Source of the DNA: Stakelama portus
Lineage (GTDB): Bacteria; Pseudomonadota; Alphaproteobacteria; Sphingomonadales; Sphingomonadaceae
Reading direction: 5' to 3'
DNA length: 64,000 nucleotides
Assembly: GCF_003171655.1 (NCBI RefSeq)
Contig: NZ_QFZL01000004.1
Coordinates: 124,001-188,000, forward strand
Shown: positions 16,247 through 25,215 of the stretch, in pieces
Position numbering within the stretch: the stretch's first letter is position 1
How the letters are laid out: the number at the start of each line of letters is the position of its first letter
Translations under genes and position numbers: made by a program
The notes under the pieces: model-generated
The model's database searches: none
What the model saw: the letters and a program-made list of their open reading frames with translations, nothing else
What the model was told of the DNA's origin: nothing

Positions 16247-18765
16247 AGCTCGCTTGTCGCTTCCTCGGCGTCCGATCGCCCGCCGAGGAACCGGTTATAG
16301 GCCCAGCCGATGCCGATCAGCGCAAGGCCGAGACCGAGGAAGGACAGGATCCGCAGCACGCCATCCAGCGCGGACGCATCGACCAGAAATACCTTGAACG
16401 TGACGATGGTGAGCAGGCCGAGCCCGAAAATCCGAAGATCGCGGGCGCCGCTGTGTATTCCGCGCCAGAGCCAGAATAGCGCAAGCAGCAGCAGCACCGC
16501 CGAATAGCCGCCATTTTCGAATGTGGTGACGGGACCGGTGAAGATCGCGCCATGCGCCGCCTGGCGCACCGTCGCCATCAGCGTGGCGATGGTCGCGATT
16601 GCTGCGGCGATGCGCTCGCCATGGCCGGCCATGGCGGTACGCGGCAGCGTCCAGAGCCAGAAGGCTGCAAGCGCGAAATGGAGCGTTGCAAGGTTGAGCA
16701 GCGGCAGGCCGCCGATCCATTGCGGGGTAAATGCCGGATTGCATATCAGCCAGTCGAACCAGACAAGCCGGAAGAAGCCGGTAGCGAGCAGGCCCCAGCC
16801 GAATGGCGCCAGCCGACCATGACGAAGCAGCAACCAGCCCGATGCCATCAGCGCCTGGGTAATCAGCGCGCGTTCGGCAAAGCCCCATGCAACGAAGCTT
16901 TGCTCATGGGAGATCGCAAGCGGTTGCTTGGCGAGCGTGTAGAGCGCCAGCAGCCCGATCGCGAGCGCGGCAGAGGCGATCGGCGCGCGCGCGCGGGCAA
17001 ATTGCCGGGGGTCGGCAAGCAGCAGGAAGGCGCCGACGGAAATCGCGGGCAAGGCGCGGAGCATGGCGCCGGTCGTCGGCAGCAACGCATAGACATAGGG
17101 CGTGCCAGTGAGCGATTCGACGATGGCATGGAGGTTTCGCCACAGCACCGGACTTGCGGCGAGCAGCGCCGCGACGAAGGCGGCAGTGGGAAGCGCGTAG
17201 AGCCGTTTGCGGTCGAGCAGGCGCGCCCAGCCGCCCAGGCTGAGCATGACGATCGTCAGCGGCAGGGCGAGCCAGGTGAAGGGCACAGCCTGACCCAGTC
17301 CGGTGGCGGCCATCAGCCCGGCGACGCAGGTCGCGGCGACCAGCGCGATGTCATGGGCAGCGTTCCGCAGCCGCCATCCGGCCCACAGGACGAGCGCGGC
17401 AGCGGCGAGCTCGAGCAGGATCCAGCCCCATAGCGGCATCAGGCCGGGTGCGCAGATCTGAGCGACGAGCAGCGGCGCTGCGGTTCCGGCGATGGCGAGC
17501 GCCGCCCAGCTGGTCGATCGGCGCAGGAGGATATGGCCGGGCACTGCGAAAATCAGAGTCGCAATCGCGATGGCGATCGGTGTTGCGGACCGTTCGGGCT
17601 GAAGCAGGGCGGTTGCTTCGAGCAGCAGCGTCAGCGCGAGCGCGGCGATCGTGCCGGGCAGGTAGCGCGCGTCGCGCCATGCGAGGAAGAGCGTCGCGGC
17701 GGCAAGGACGAGATAGAAGCTCCAGGCCAGTCCGTCGAAATCGAGCGACGGCGCCAGCACCAGCAGTTGCAGCAATCCCGCGAGCAATGGCGCCAGCCGC
17801 AGCCCGATACTGCGCAACCCCGTAGCGGGCAGTGCGGCGCTGCACCCCACTGCGAGCAGCACGGCAAAGGCGCCGACGCCCGCCAGATCCTGACGCGCCA
17901 GCGCATAGATGAGGAAATTGATCCAGCCAAAGCCGGCGAGCGCGGCGGCGAGCGCAAGCCAGCCCCAGCCGCGCTGTACCGCCAGTGCGAACAATGCGGC
18001 AGTGAACAGCGCGAGGTAGACGAGCAAAGGGCCCACTCCGGCCGCGTCGAAACCCGCCACCAGCGGCGCGACGAAGCCGCCGATCAACGCCATGATCGCA
18101 GTCGGCGGGCCATGACGCAGTGCCAGCCCCAGCGCGCCCGCAGTGACGAGCAGCATCAGGACGAAGGCGGGCAGCGGGGCGATGAGGTGATAGAGCGCGG
18201 CGGCGATATAGAGCGTGGCATAGCCGCTGGCGACGCCGGCGCCGGCAAGCGCCTGGGCCACGCGATGGTCGTCGCGCGTCCAGCGCAGATTGCGGGCGAG
18301 CTCGCTGAGGACGATCAGCGCCACCGCGAACAACGCGGCGAGGATGGTGCGCGCCACCGGGCCGAGCAGGCCGCTTTCGATCGTCAGGCGAACGAGGAAG
18401 AAGCCCGCGAGCACCAGGGCGGCGCCGCCGATCCAGATCGGCAATTGGCCGCCGATCAGCTTTTCGAGACTGAATTCGGGCAGCGCGATCCGCGCGGTTT
18501 CGCGGGGTTCGGCGCGCTCGATCGGTTCAGCGGGTTCGACCGGTTCTCTCGGAGCGACAGGCGAATGTTCCCAGGGCGAGACGGGCGCGGTCGGGGGATC
18601 GCGTTCGACCGTGGCGGGGCGCAGCCGGGCCGGTTCGTCCTGCGCAGGCCGCCGACCGGCGAGCATCGCGTGCAGTTCGGCGACTTCGCGTTGCAAGGTC
18701 ACGATGCGCTTGTTCAGCGAGGCATAGACAAGGATACCGCCGACCAGCAGCACGAGCTCGATCAT
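16231..18765 (-). CDS. DUF2339 polytopic membrane protein
   Basis: 844 residues. A short N-terminal membrane segment (ELVLLVGGILVYASL) is followed by a coiled-coil-like piece (LNKRIVTLQREVAELHAML), a Pro/Glu/Arg-rich linker to about residue 105, and then some two dozen hydrophobic helices to the C-terminus. The motif FSLEKLIGGQLPIWIGGAAL is typical of the family. DUF2339 proteins are inner-membrane proteins of unknown role. The gene is monocistronic here and divergent from a GST gene across a region holding a perfect palindrome. Confidence 0.9.
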   Translation of the reverse strand: MIELVLLVGGILVYASLNKRIVTLQREVAELHAMLAGRRPAQDEPARLRPATVERDPPTAPVSPWEHSPVAPREPVEPAEPIERAEPRETARIALPEFSLEKLIGGQLPIWIGGAALVLAGFFLVRLTIESGLLGPVARTILAALFAVALIVLSELARNLRWTRDDHRVAQALAGAGVASGYATLYIAAALYHLIAPLPAFVLMLLVTAGALGLALRHGPPTAIMALIGGFVAPLVAGFDAAGVGPLLVYLALFTAALFALAVQRGWGWLALAAALAGFGWINFLIYALARQDLAGVGAFAVLLAVGCSAALPATGLRSIGLRLAPLLAGLLQLLVLAPSLDFDGLAWSFYLVLAAATLFLAWRDARYLPGTIAALALTLLLEATALLQPERSATPIAIAIATLIFAVPGHILLRRSTSWAALAIAGTAAPLLVAQICAPGLMPLWGWILLELAAAALVLWAGWRLRNAAHDIALVAATCVAGLMAATGLGQAVPFTWLALPLTIVMLSLGGWARLLDRKRLYALPTAAFVAALLAASPVLWRNLHAIVESLTGTPYVYALLPTTGAMLRALPAISVGAFLLLADPRQFARARAPIASAALAIGLLALYTLAKQPLAISHEQSFVAWGFAERALITQALMASGWLLLRHGRLAPFGWGLLATGFFRLVWFDWLICNPAFTPQWIGGLPLLNLATLHFALAAFWLWTLPRTAMAGHGERIAAAIATIATLMATVRQAAHGAIFTGPVTTFENGGYSAVLLLLALFWLWRGIHSGARDLRIFGLGLLTIVTFKVFLVDASALDGVLRILSFLGLGLALIGIGWAYNRFLGGRSDAEEATSELQSSP

Positions 18766-18807
18766 CGGGCGGTTCTGCCATAGCCTGTTGGGGCTGTCCC
18801 CGATAAA

Positions 18808-18830
18808 CTAAGTTGCAAGTTGCAACTTAG
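18808..18830. promoter_or_regulatory. Perfect 23-nt palindrome between divergent genes
   Basis: Arms CTAAGTTGCAA and TTGCAACTTAG flank a single central G. It lies 43 nt upstream of the DUF2339 start and 43 nt upstream of the GST start, a central operator position. It is too short-looped for a terminator. No regulator gene adjoins it. Confidence 0.6.
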
Positions 18831-18872
18831 GCCCTATTCTGGCGGCACTGCAATCGCACGGGAGAGAGCGCG

Positions 18873-19544
18873 ATGATCGTCTATGGTTCCACCCTGTCGC
18901 CCTATGTTCGCAAGGTTACGGCTTTTGCCGCCGAAAAGGGACTCGAAATCGAAGTCCAGCCCGCCGGAATGGGGCGCGGCAGCCCGGAATTTCACGCGGC
19001 AAGCCCGTTCGGCAAGATGCCGGGATTTCGCGACGGCGATTTTGCGATTTCCGATTCGACCGCGATCGTCACTTATCTCGAAGCGAAATATCCCGATCCC
19101 AATCTGATCCCGCTCGCACCCGAAGCGCGCGCCCGCGCAATCTGGTTCGAGGAATTTGCCGATACGCTGATCATGGCGAGCGGTGCCAAGATTTTCGGCA
19201 ACCGGTTCGTGGTCCCGCGCGTGCTGAAGCGCGAAGCCGATCTTGCCACTGCCGATGCGGCCGAGCGCGACGAATTGCCACGCTGGCTCGATTATCTGGA
19301 AAGCGTGATCCCGCAGAGCGGGTTTCTGGTCGAGGACCGGCTGACCATCGCCGATATCGCGGTTGCCAGCCCCTGGGCGAACCTTTCCTATGTCGGCTGT
19401 CCGGTCGATTGCGATCGTTATCCCAGGACGGTCGACTGGCTGAATGCGATTCTGGCGCGGCCAAGCTTTGCCGCCACGATCGAAGCCGACCGGGCGATGG
19501 TTGCGGCGATGGGCGGGCCGGTTTCGGCGGCGGCGCCCGCCTGA
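18873..19544 (+). CDS. Glutathione S-transferase family protein
   Basis: 223 residues with a GGAGAG ribosome site. The N-terminal thioredoxin-like domain starts MIVYGSTLSPYVRKVTAFAA, where Ser/Tyr of STLSPY is the likely glutathione-contact motif, and contains SPFGKMPGF and the SDSTAIVTYLEAKYP helix that binds the gamma-glutamyl part. The C-terminal helical domain carries LTIADIAVASPWANLSYVG, the usual N-capping box. Cytosolic detoxification or isomerase role; substrate unknown. Next downstream is the DapF gene, 69 nt away. Confidence 0.88.
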   Translation: MIVYGSTLSPYVRKVTAFAAEKGLEIEVQPAGMGRGSPEFHAASPFGKMPGFRDGDFAISDSTAIVTYLEAKYPDPNLIPLAPEARARAIWFEEFADTLIMASGAKIFGNRFVVPRVLKREADLATADAAERDELPRWLDYLESVIPQSGFLVEDRLTIADIAVASPWANLSYVGCPVDCDRYPRTVDWLNAILARPSFAATIEADRAMVAAMGGPVSAAAPA

Positions 19545-19613
19545 ACCCGGCGGGCCACGAAAATCTGCATGCCCCCTCTGTTTCGCGGGAGAAATTCTTC
19601 CCATAGAAGGGGC

Positions 19614-20564
19614 ATGCAGATCGCCTTCATCAAATGCCATGGTTCGGGAAATGATTTCCCGCTGATCGACGCCCGCGCGATGGCGTTGTCCGATGCGCAA
19701 TGGGCGCAGCTGGCGCGCGCGCTGGCTGATCGCAACGGGCCGGTCGGCGGCGACGGCATCCTGTTGCTTACAAAGGGGAATGATCGCGCGGCCTTTGGCA
19801 TGCGGATGTTGAATCCCGATGGCAGCGAGGCGGAGACGTGCCTCAACGGGCTGCGTTGTACGGCGCGGCTGGGGTTCGAGCTGTTGGGAGTCGATCGCGC
19901 GAGCGTTCAGCTCAAGACCAGCCTGGCCGAGGTTGCGCGCGACCCCGAACTGGCGCCGGGGGTGGTGACGATCCGCACGCAGGTGGGCCCGGCATCGCTG
20001 GCGACCGGGGATGTTGGTTTGAAGATCGACGCGGCCGAACTGGTCGATGCGCCGATCCCCGGCTTTCCGAGCGAACGGCGTTTTACCGCGGTGGCGATGC
20101 CCAATCCGCATCTGGTGACGTTCGTCGATACCGTCGATGAAGCCGAACTCGTCGCGCTGGGCGATTGGTGCGAGGCGGCGCCGGCGCTGATTCCCGGGCG
20201 CGCCAATGTCAGCTTCGTCGCGATGCAGGACGGCGGTTTGTTCGTCCGCACCTATGAGCGCGGCGTGGGCCTGACCAATAGTTGCGGTAGCGCGATGGCG
20301 GCGTCGACCTTTGCCGCCGGGCTGACCGGTCGGATCGGGTTTGGCGCGGCCGTGACTGTCTTCAACCGCGGCGGGATGGTGCGCGCATCGGCGACGGCGC
20401 CGCAGGACGGCGCGCTGGTGACGATCCGCGGCAATGCCAGTTTCGTCTATGACGCGACGATTGCGTTCGATCCGGCGACGGGCGCGATCGGCGCGCCGCT
20501 GGTCCATAACCGCCGGTTCGACGAGGCGCAGGCATGGGACGCGCTGCTCGAAAGCCTGAAATAA
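19614..20564 (+). CDS. dapF: Diaminopimelate epimerase
   Basis: 316 residues (start MQIAFIKCHGSGNDFPLIDA, preceded by AGAAGGGG). It interconverts LL- and meso-diaminopimelate for lysine and peptidoglycan synthesis. Both catalytic cysteines of the two pseudo-symmetric halves are visible: Cys76 in DGSEAETCLNGLRC and Cys224 in TNSCGSAMAA. GNDF near the N-terminus and the GVGLTNSCGS loop are family hallmarks. It is somewhat longer than the usual 275 residues. A PrpF/proline-racemase-type relative cannot be wholly excluded. Confidence 0.85.
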   Translation: MQIAFIKCHGSGNDFPLIDARAMALSDAQWAQLARALADRNGPVGGDGILLLTKGNDRAAFGMRMLNPDGSEAETCLNGLRCTARLGFELLGVDRASVQLKTSLAEVARDPELAPGVVTIRTQVGPASLATGDVGLKIDAAELVDAPIPGFPSERRFTAVAMPNPHLVTFVDTVDEAELVALGDWCEAAPALIPGRANVSFVAMQDGGLFVRTYERGVGLTNSCGSAMAASTFAAGLTGRIGFGAAVTVFNRGGMVRASATAPQDGALVTIRGNASFVYDATIAFDPATGAIGAPLVHNRRFDEAQAWDALLESLK

Positions 20565-20583
20565 CCTATTTGGTGTTTTTCGC

Positions 20584-20612
20584 TTGACATCGTCACGCTG
20601 TTTTGGTACCTC
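20584..20612 (+). promoter_or_regulatory. Possible promoter upstream of the GTA-like cluster
   Basis: TTGACA (20584-20589) is followed after 17 nt by TACCTC, a weak -10. It lies about 95 nt before the terminase small subunit start. The -35 match is perfect, the -10 poor. Confidence 0.35.
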
Positions 20613-20706
20613 CAATGCACGCTGAAGAATTGCGAGTCGGGCCGGGGCGGTGACGCCTTCCGGCCCGATTGCGTTTGGGGCCGGGGGGCCCCGAGGGGAG
20701 GGCGGC

Positions 20707-21267
20707 ATGGCGGATATGTCGAGGCAGGCGGGCGGCAGGCAGCCCGGCAGCAAACAGGCAGGCGGCGCGAAGCTGCGGTTGGTGAAAGCGGGCGGGAAGG
20801 CACGCAAGACGCGCCAGCCGTCGATTGCCGTGCGCAAGGCGTGTTTCCTGGAAGTGCTGCGCCAGACCGCGAATGTGGCGCGGGCGGCGCGCGAGGCGGG
20901 GCTGTCGAGTTCGACGGTATATTCGCATCGCGCCCGTTATGCCGGCTTTGCCCGCGACTGGGACGCGGCGATCGCCGAGGCGCTGGACGAGCTGGAAAGC
21001 CAGTTGATGGAGCGCGCGCGCAACGGCGTGGAAAAGCCGGTCTATTATCGCGGCGAAGTGGTTGGCAGCGTGCGAACCTATTCGGATAGCCTGGGCATGT
21101 TTCTGCTCAAGGCGAAGCGACCCGAAGTCTATGACCGGATCGGCGGCGCCGCGCCGTCGGGCGCTTCGGCGATGACGCAGGACGAGGCCAAGGCCGAAGT
21201 CATGCGCCGGATCGCCTTGCTGCGCGATCCCGATCCGGAGGAGCCCGACGAAGAGGATGCGCAGTGA
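20707..21267 (+). CDS. Terminase small subunit-like protein (GTA gp1-like)
   Basis: 186 residues. The start at 20707 is chosen for the GGGGAGGG ribosome site and the Met-Ala N-terminus. After a basic, low-complexity 35-residue leader, a helix-turn-helix is visible (CFLEVLRQTANVARAAREAG, then LSSSTVYSHRARYAGFARDW), then RARNGVEKPVYYRGEVVGSV and a helical, acidic C-terminus. This layout fits small terminase subunits. The stop overlaps the large-subunit start (GTGA). Role: DNA recognition for packaging. Confidence 0.75.
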   Translation: MADMSRQAGGRQPGSKQAGGAKLRLVKAGGKARKTRQPSIAVRKACFLEVLRQTANVARAAREAGLSSSTVYSHRARYAGFARDWDAAIAEALDELESQLMERARNGVEKPVYYRGEVVGSVRTYSDSLGMFLLKAKRPEVYDRIGGAAPSGASAMTQDEAKAEVMRRIALLRDPDPEEPDEEDAQ

Positions 21268-22562
21268 GCCAAGACGCGCGGCGGATCGCCAATGCGCCGC
21301 ATGGCGAGCAGCTACGCTATTTCCTGCAGGAGCGCGATTGGCGCGCATTGTTGCAGGAATGGCCGTTCTGGGCCGATCCGCGACAATTGCCGCCGCCGGG
21401 CGCGGATTGGCGGATATGGCTGATGCTGGCGGGGCGCGGGTTCGGCAAGACGCGGGCGGGCGCCGAATGGGTGCGCGCGCTGGCCGAAGCCGATGGCGGT
21501 GTGCGGATCGCACTGGTCGGGGCGACGCTGGGCGAAGTACGCGCGGTGATGGTCGAAGGCGCGAGCGGGATATTGGCGACCGCTACCGAGGCCAAGCGCC
21601 CGACATGGGAGCCCACGCGCGGACGGTTGAAATGGACCAACGGGGCGCAGGCCTTTGCCTATTCGGGCGAGAATCCGGAGGGGTTGCGGGGGCCGCAATT
21701 CCATTATGCCTGGTGCGACGAAATTGCGAAATGGGCGCATCCGGGCGCGAGTTGGGACAATCTGATGATGGGGCTGCGCATGGGGGAGCGGCCGCGCGTG
21801 CTGGTGACGACGACGCCGCGCCCGATCCCGTTGCTGCGGATGCTGCGCGATCGGGCAGATACGGCGATGGTGACCGGGCGGACCGATGAGAACCGGCTGC
21901 TGCCCGAGAGCTTTGTCGCGGGGATTCGCGAAACCTATGGCGGGACGCGGCTGGGGCGGCAGGAGCTGGACGGCGAACTGATCGAGGATGTCGCCGGTGC
22001 GTTGTGGACGCGCGAGATGCTGGAGAGGTGCCGGGTGGCCGCGATCGGCGGCACGCGCCGCGTCGTCGTTGGCGTCGATCCGCCCGCCAGCGCGCATGGC
22101 GATGCATGCGGGATCGTCGCAGTGGCGCTGGGGCGCGATGGCCATGGCTATGTGCTGGAGGATGCGAGCGTGCGCGCGGCATCGCCCGAACAATGGGCGC
22201 GCGCGGTGGCGGCATGCGCAGTGCGCAACGGCGCCGACCGGGTGGTGGCCGAAGCCAATCAGGGCGGCGAGATGGTGCGCAGCGTGCTGACCGCTGCGGA
22301 CGCGGTGCTGCCGATCCGGCTGGTCCATGCCAGCCGTGGCAAGAGCGCGCGCGCCGAGCCGGTCGCGGCGCTGTACGAGCGCGGCAAGGCGTTTCATGTC
22401 GGGAGCTTTCCGGCGCTGGAGGACGAAATGTGCGGGATCATCGCCGGGGGTGGCTATGAAGGGCCGGGCCGATCGCCCGACCGCGCCGATGCGTTGGTGT
22501 GGGCGATGAGCGAATTGTTGCTCGGCAAGCGCGGCGAGGCGGGGGTGCGGGTTCTCAAATAG
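21264..22562 (+). CDS. Terminase large subunit (GTA gp2-like)
   Basis: 432 residues from a GTG overlapping the previous stop. The ATPase has a Walker A motif GRGFGKT (residues 57-63) and a Walker B-like stretch ending in acidic residues (FHYAWCDEIAKWA). The C-terminal nuclease domain begins VVVGVDPPASAHGDACGIVA, with Asp of GVDPP as the first expected metal ligand. It should be the packaging motor of the phage- or GTA-like particle. The portal gene, normally adjacent, is 2.65 kb away because two unrelated genes lie between. Confidence 0.9.
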   Translation: MSQDARRIANAPHGEQLRYFLQERDWRALLQEWPFWADPRQLPPPGADWRIWLMLAGRGFGKTRAGAEWVRALAEADGGVRIALVGATLGEVRAVMVEGASGILATATEAKRPTWEPTRGRLKWTNGAQAFAYSGENPEGLRGPQFHYAWCDEIAKWAHPGASWDNLMMGLRMGERPRVLVTTTPRPIPLLRMLRDRADTAMVTGRTDENRLLPESFVAGIRETYGGTRLGRQELDGELIEDVAGALWTREMLERCRVAAIGGTRRVVVGVDPPASAHGDACGIVAVALGRDGHGYVLEDASVRAASPEQWARAVAACAVRNGADRVVAEANQGGEMVRSVLTAADAVLPIRLVHASRGKSARAEPVAALYERGKAFHVGSFPALEDEMCGIIAGGGYEGPGRSPDRADALVWAMSELLLGKRGEAGVRVLK

Positions 22563-22583
22563 CCTGCACCCTCGGCCATCGGA

Positions 22584-24272
22584 TCACTGCGCGATACGCT
22601 CGGCTCTGATTTCGGCGCCGCCCTGGAAGGTGGTGAAATAGGGGGCGGGGCCTTGGCCTTCCGGAAAGACCAGACGTGCGCCGACTCGCGGAATGGCGAA
22701 CTCCGTCGTGCTTCTGGCTTCGAGCGTGAGCGCGGACTGGCCGGTGAGCTGGGCCGTCAGGACATTATCGTTGGAAAGCGTTATGTCGGCGACCATTCCC
22801 GCCAGCGAATAGCGGCCGACATAGCGTGCGAGCGTTTCGTGCGGGACCGTGACGGATTCTGGGACGGGACCGGTGCGGGTCGCACGCTCGACCGTGTCGC
22901 CGCCATTCTGGTGCATTTCGAGGATATGCGCGCCATCGGCTGCGCGCCGGACGCGGAACCAGCTGAGGCTGCCCGGGCCGAAATGGAAGACGCCGTCGCC
23001 GGCGAAATAGACCGGCAATGCGCCACTGCCCTCGCGCCGGGAAAGGAGTTTGCCGTCCTGGAAGAACAGCGTGCGGGTGTCGGTGCTGTCGTCGATCCGG
23101 TAGATGCCGGTCACCCATTCGAGCGTGCCGGGATCGACCGGGATCGTGGCGAGCACCGGATAGGGATCGCCAAGCGCGAGCGCGGCCAGCTTTCGCGCGA
23201 CGATGCCGGGTGGCACGTCGGGCGCGTCGGTGTTGACGAAGGCGGCGGTGAAGATGCCGCTTTCGGGCAAATAGAGGCTGTCGGTGGCGCCGCCGAAAAT
23301 GCCGCCGCCATGGCCGATCATCTTGTGCCCGCGCACATCCTCAAGGCTGAGGCCGAAGCCATAGGGGATGGTGCGCCCGTCGGGCAGATTGGTGGGCGTG
23401 GTCATCAGCGCATAGCTTTGCGCGTCGACGACCTTGCCATGGTGGAGCGCATGCGCCCATTTGGCCAAGCCGCCGACCGAACCGACCAGCGCGCCCGCGG
23501 CATGCGGCACGCTCATGTCGATTTTCTGGGCGGGGACATAGCCGTCCTCATTCTTCGAATAGGGGAGCGCGCGATTGGCGAATTCGGATTCGCCGCCGCC
23601 ATTGCGAATATCGGCGATGCCGAGCGGATCGAGAATGCGTTCGCGCAGCGCGACATACCATGGCTTGCCGGTGACCGCTTCGATCACCGCGCCGACAAGG
23701 ACATAGCCGCTGTTGTTGTAGCGTTGATCGGTGCCGGGGTCGAAATCGAGCGGCTGATCGGAGAATTGCGCGATCAGCTCGGCTGTCGTCCAGGCGCGGG
23801 CGGTGTTGGCTTCGACCAGCCAGCCGGGGATCGCGGTGTAGGATTTGATGCCCGAAGTATGATTGAGCAGCTGGCGCACCGTCGCGGCGGCGCCGGGGCC
23901 GGGATAGTCGGGCAGATAGGTGGAGAGCGGGGCGTCGAGCGAGACCTTGCCCTGTTCGACCAGCTGCATCGTCAGCGCGGCGGAGAATTGCTTGGTGATC
24001 GAGCCGAGGCGGAACAGGCTGTCGGGCCGGATCGCGCGACCGGTGGCGAGATCGGCGATGCCGCGTGCGCCGGTGAAGACGGTGTCGCCATGCCGGGTGA
24101 TGATTGCCGCGCCGCCGGGAGCATCGGCGGGGAAGGCGCTTTCGAGAATGGCAGTGGCGGCTTCGTTGAGGTCTTCCGCCGCAAAGGCGCGAACCGGCAG
24201 GCCGAATGCGCCGATAGCGGCTGCGGCGGTGCCCGATCCGAGCAGGCGGCGGCGTGAAATTGCGTGGCGCAT
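22584..24272 (-). CDS. Exported serine hydrolase, beta-lactamase class C / PBP4* family
   Basis: 562 residues; the start at 24272 has a GGGAGAG ribosome site. The N-terminus is a Tat-type signal (SRRRLLGSGTAAAAIGAFGL). Catalytic motifs: Ser91-x-x-Lys94 (GSITKQFS), Tyr185 of YNNSGY, and the GHGGG box that replaces KTG near residue 325. About 170 extra C-terminal residues form a lipocalin-like beta domain (LEWVTGIYRIDDSTDTRTLF). Likely a periplasmic esterase or D-amino acid peptidase. It lies antisense inside the GTA-like cluster, after the terminase gene. Confidence 0.9.
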   Translation of the reverse strand: MRHAISRRRLLGSGTAAAAIGAFGLPVRAFAAEDLNEAATAILESAFPADAPGGAAIITRHGDTVFTGARGIADLATGRAIRPDSLFRLGSITKQFSAALTMQLVEQGKVSLDAPLSTYLPDYPGPGAAATVRQLLNHTSGIKSYTAIPGWLVEANTARAWTTAELIAQFSDQPLDFDPGTDQRYNNSGYVLVGAVIEAVTGKPWYVALRERILDPLGIADIRNGGGESEFANRALPYSKNEDGYVPAQKIDMSVPHAAGALVGSVGGLAKWAHALHHGKVVDAQSYALMTTPTNLPDGRTIPYGFGLSLEDVRGHKMIGHGGGIFGGATDSLYLPESGIFTAAFVNTDAPDVPPGIVARKLAALALGDPYPVLATIPVDPGTLEWVTGIYRIDDSTDTRTLFFQDGKLLSRREGSGALPVYFAGDGVFHFGPGSLSWFRVRRAADGAHILEMHQNGGDTVERATRTGPVPESVTVPHETLARYVGRYSLAGMVADITLSNDNVLTAQLTGQSALTLEARSTTEFAIPRVGARLVFPEGQGPAPYFTTFQGGAEIRAERIAQ

Positions 24273-24306
24273 GAATCTCTCCCTTTTGCGGGAGGCTAAC
24301 AGTTGG

Positions 24307-24326
24307 TGTGTTAATCGGTCAACACA
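24307..24326. promoter_or_regulatory. Possible operator between divergent serine hydrolase and NRDE genes
   Basis: Inverted repeat TGTGTT-8 nt-AACACA in the 96-bp divergent interval. Arms are short, so chance is possible. Confidence 0.3.
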
Positions 24327-24368
24327 GTGCGGCTTTTGTGCGGACCGATGGCGCACTACAATAAGGAC

Positions 24369-25088
24369 ATGTGTGTTTTTGCCATGTTGTGGCGCGGCCA
24401 TCCCGACTGGATGCTGGTCGCCGCCGGGAACCGGGACGAGCGTCATGCGCGTCCTGCCACGCCGCTGTCGCGATGGGAGGATGGTTCGTGGATCATCGCC
24501 GGGCGCGATGTGCTGGGGGGCGGCACCTGGCTGGGCGTGAGCGGGACAGGGCGGTTCGCGGTGGTCACCAATGTGCGCGGCGATACGCCGCCCGATCCGG
24601 CGAAGCTGTCGCGCGGGGCGCTGGTCGCCGATCTGCTGGGGCCGGTCGATGTCGATGACGTCGATCCGGACGCCTATAACGGGTTCAATTTGTTCGCGAT
24701 CGATGCCGGGCGGGGCCGGTATCTGAGCAACCGGCCCGAAGCGGTGCGCGAAAAACTGTCGCCGGGGATGCACGGGCTGGCCAATGGCGTCGGCAGGCGG
24801 GCCTGGCCGAAGACACAGGCAGTGCAGGGCGCGGTGCGGCGCTGGGCCGATAGCGGCAGCGACGATATCGCGCCGTTGTTCGCGGCGCTGCGTGACGAAA
24901 GCGGCTTTGTGACCGATCAGCCGGGCAGCGGATCGCCGGTGTTCATTCGCGACCCGGTTTATGGGACGCGATGCAGCACATTGGTGCTGGTCGATGCCGA
25001 AGGGCGCGGAGTGATTGCCGAGCGGAGTTTCGATGCCGAAGGCGCCGTGACGGGCGATGTGCGGGTGCCGTTCAGCTGGATGGTTTGA
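24369..25088 (+). CDS. NRDE / TANGO2-family protein
   Basis: 239 residues. The start at 24369 yields Met-Cys (MCVFAMLWRGHPDWMLVAAG), so Cys2 may act as an N-terminal nucleophile, as expected for this Ntn-hydrolase-like family. The name-giving motif NRDERHARPA follows at once, then LGGGTWLGVSGTGRFAVVTN. The family is found from bacteria to human TANGO2 and is linked to lipid or haem handling; the bacterial role is unknown. It sits between terminase and portal genes and is followed by a strong terminator. Confidence 0.9.
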   Translation: MCVFAMLWRGHPDWMLVAAGNRDERHARPATPLSRWEDGSWIIAGRDVLGGGTWLGVSGTGRFAVVTNVRGDTPPDPAKLSRGALVADLLGPVDVDDVDPDAYNGFNLFAIDAGRGRYLSNRPEAVREKLSPGMHGLANGVGRRAWPKTQAVQGAVRRWADSGSDDIAPLFAALRDESGFVTDQPGSGSPVFIRDPVYGTRCSTLVLVDAEGRGVIAERSFDAEGAVTGDVRVPFSWMV

Positions 25089-25125
25089 TTTGTAACTGAT
25101 CGGGTCGGCGGGCTTTGCCTGCTGC

Positions 25126-25193
25126 CCCTCCACCATTCGCGCTTGGCGAATGGTCCCCCTCTCCGAGAGACGCTCGGGGAGGGTTTTTTGTGT
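25126..25193. repeat. Double-hairpin intergenic element A, also a terminator
   Basis: CCCCTCC then a perfect hairpin (ACCATTCGC 25132-25140, GCGAATGGT 25146-25154), then CCCC and a second hairpin (CCCTCTCCGAG 25157-25167 with CTCGGGGAGGG 25173-25183) followed by six T. It ends NRDE transcription and lies just before the portal gene. The same layout recurs at 27183-27245. Confidence 0.8.
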
Positions 25194-25215
25194 CCGGCGG
25201 GCACGGGAGCAACGC

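Noticed and set aside
22653..24257. 534-residue right-facing frame over the serine hydrolase gene
   Set aside because: No recognisable fold; the left-facing frame has signal peptide and catalytic motifs.
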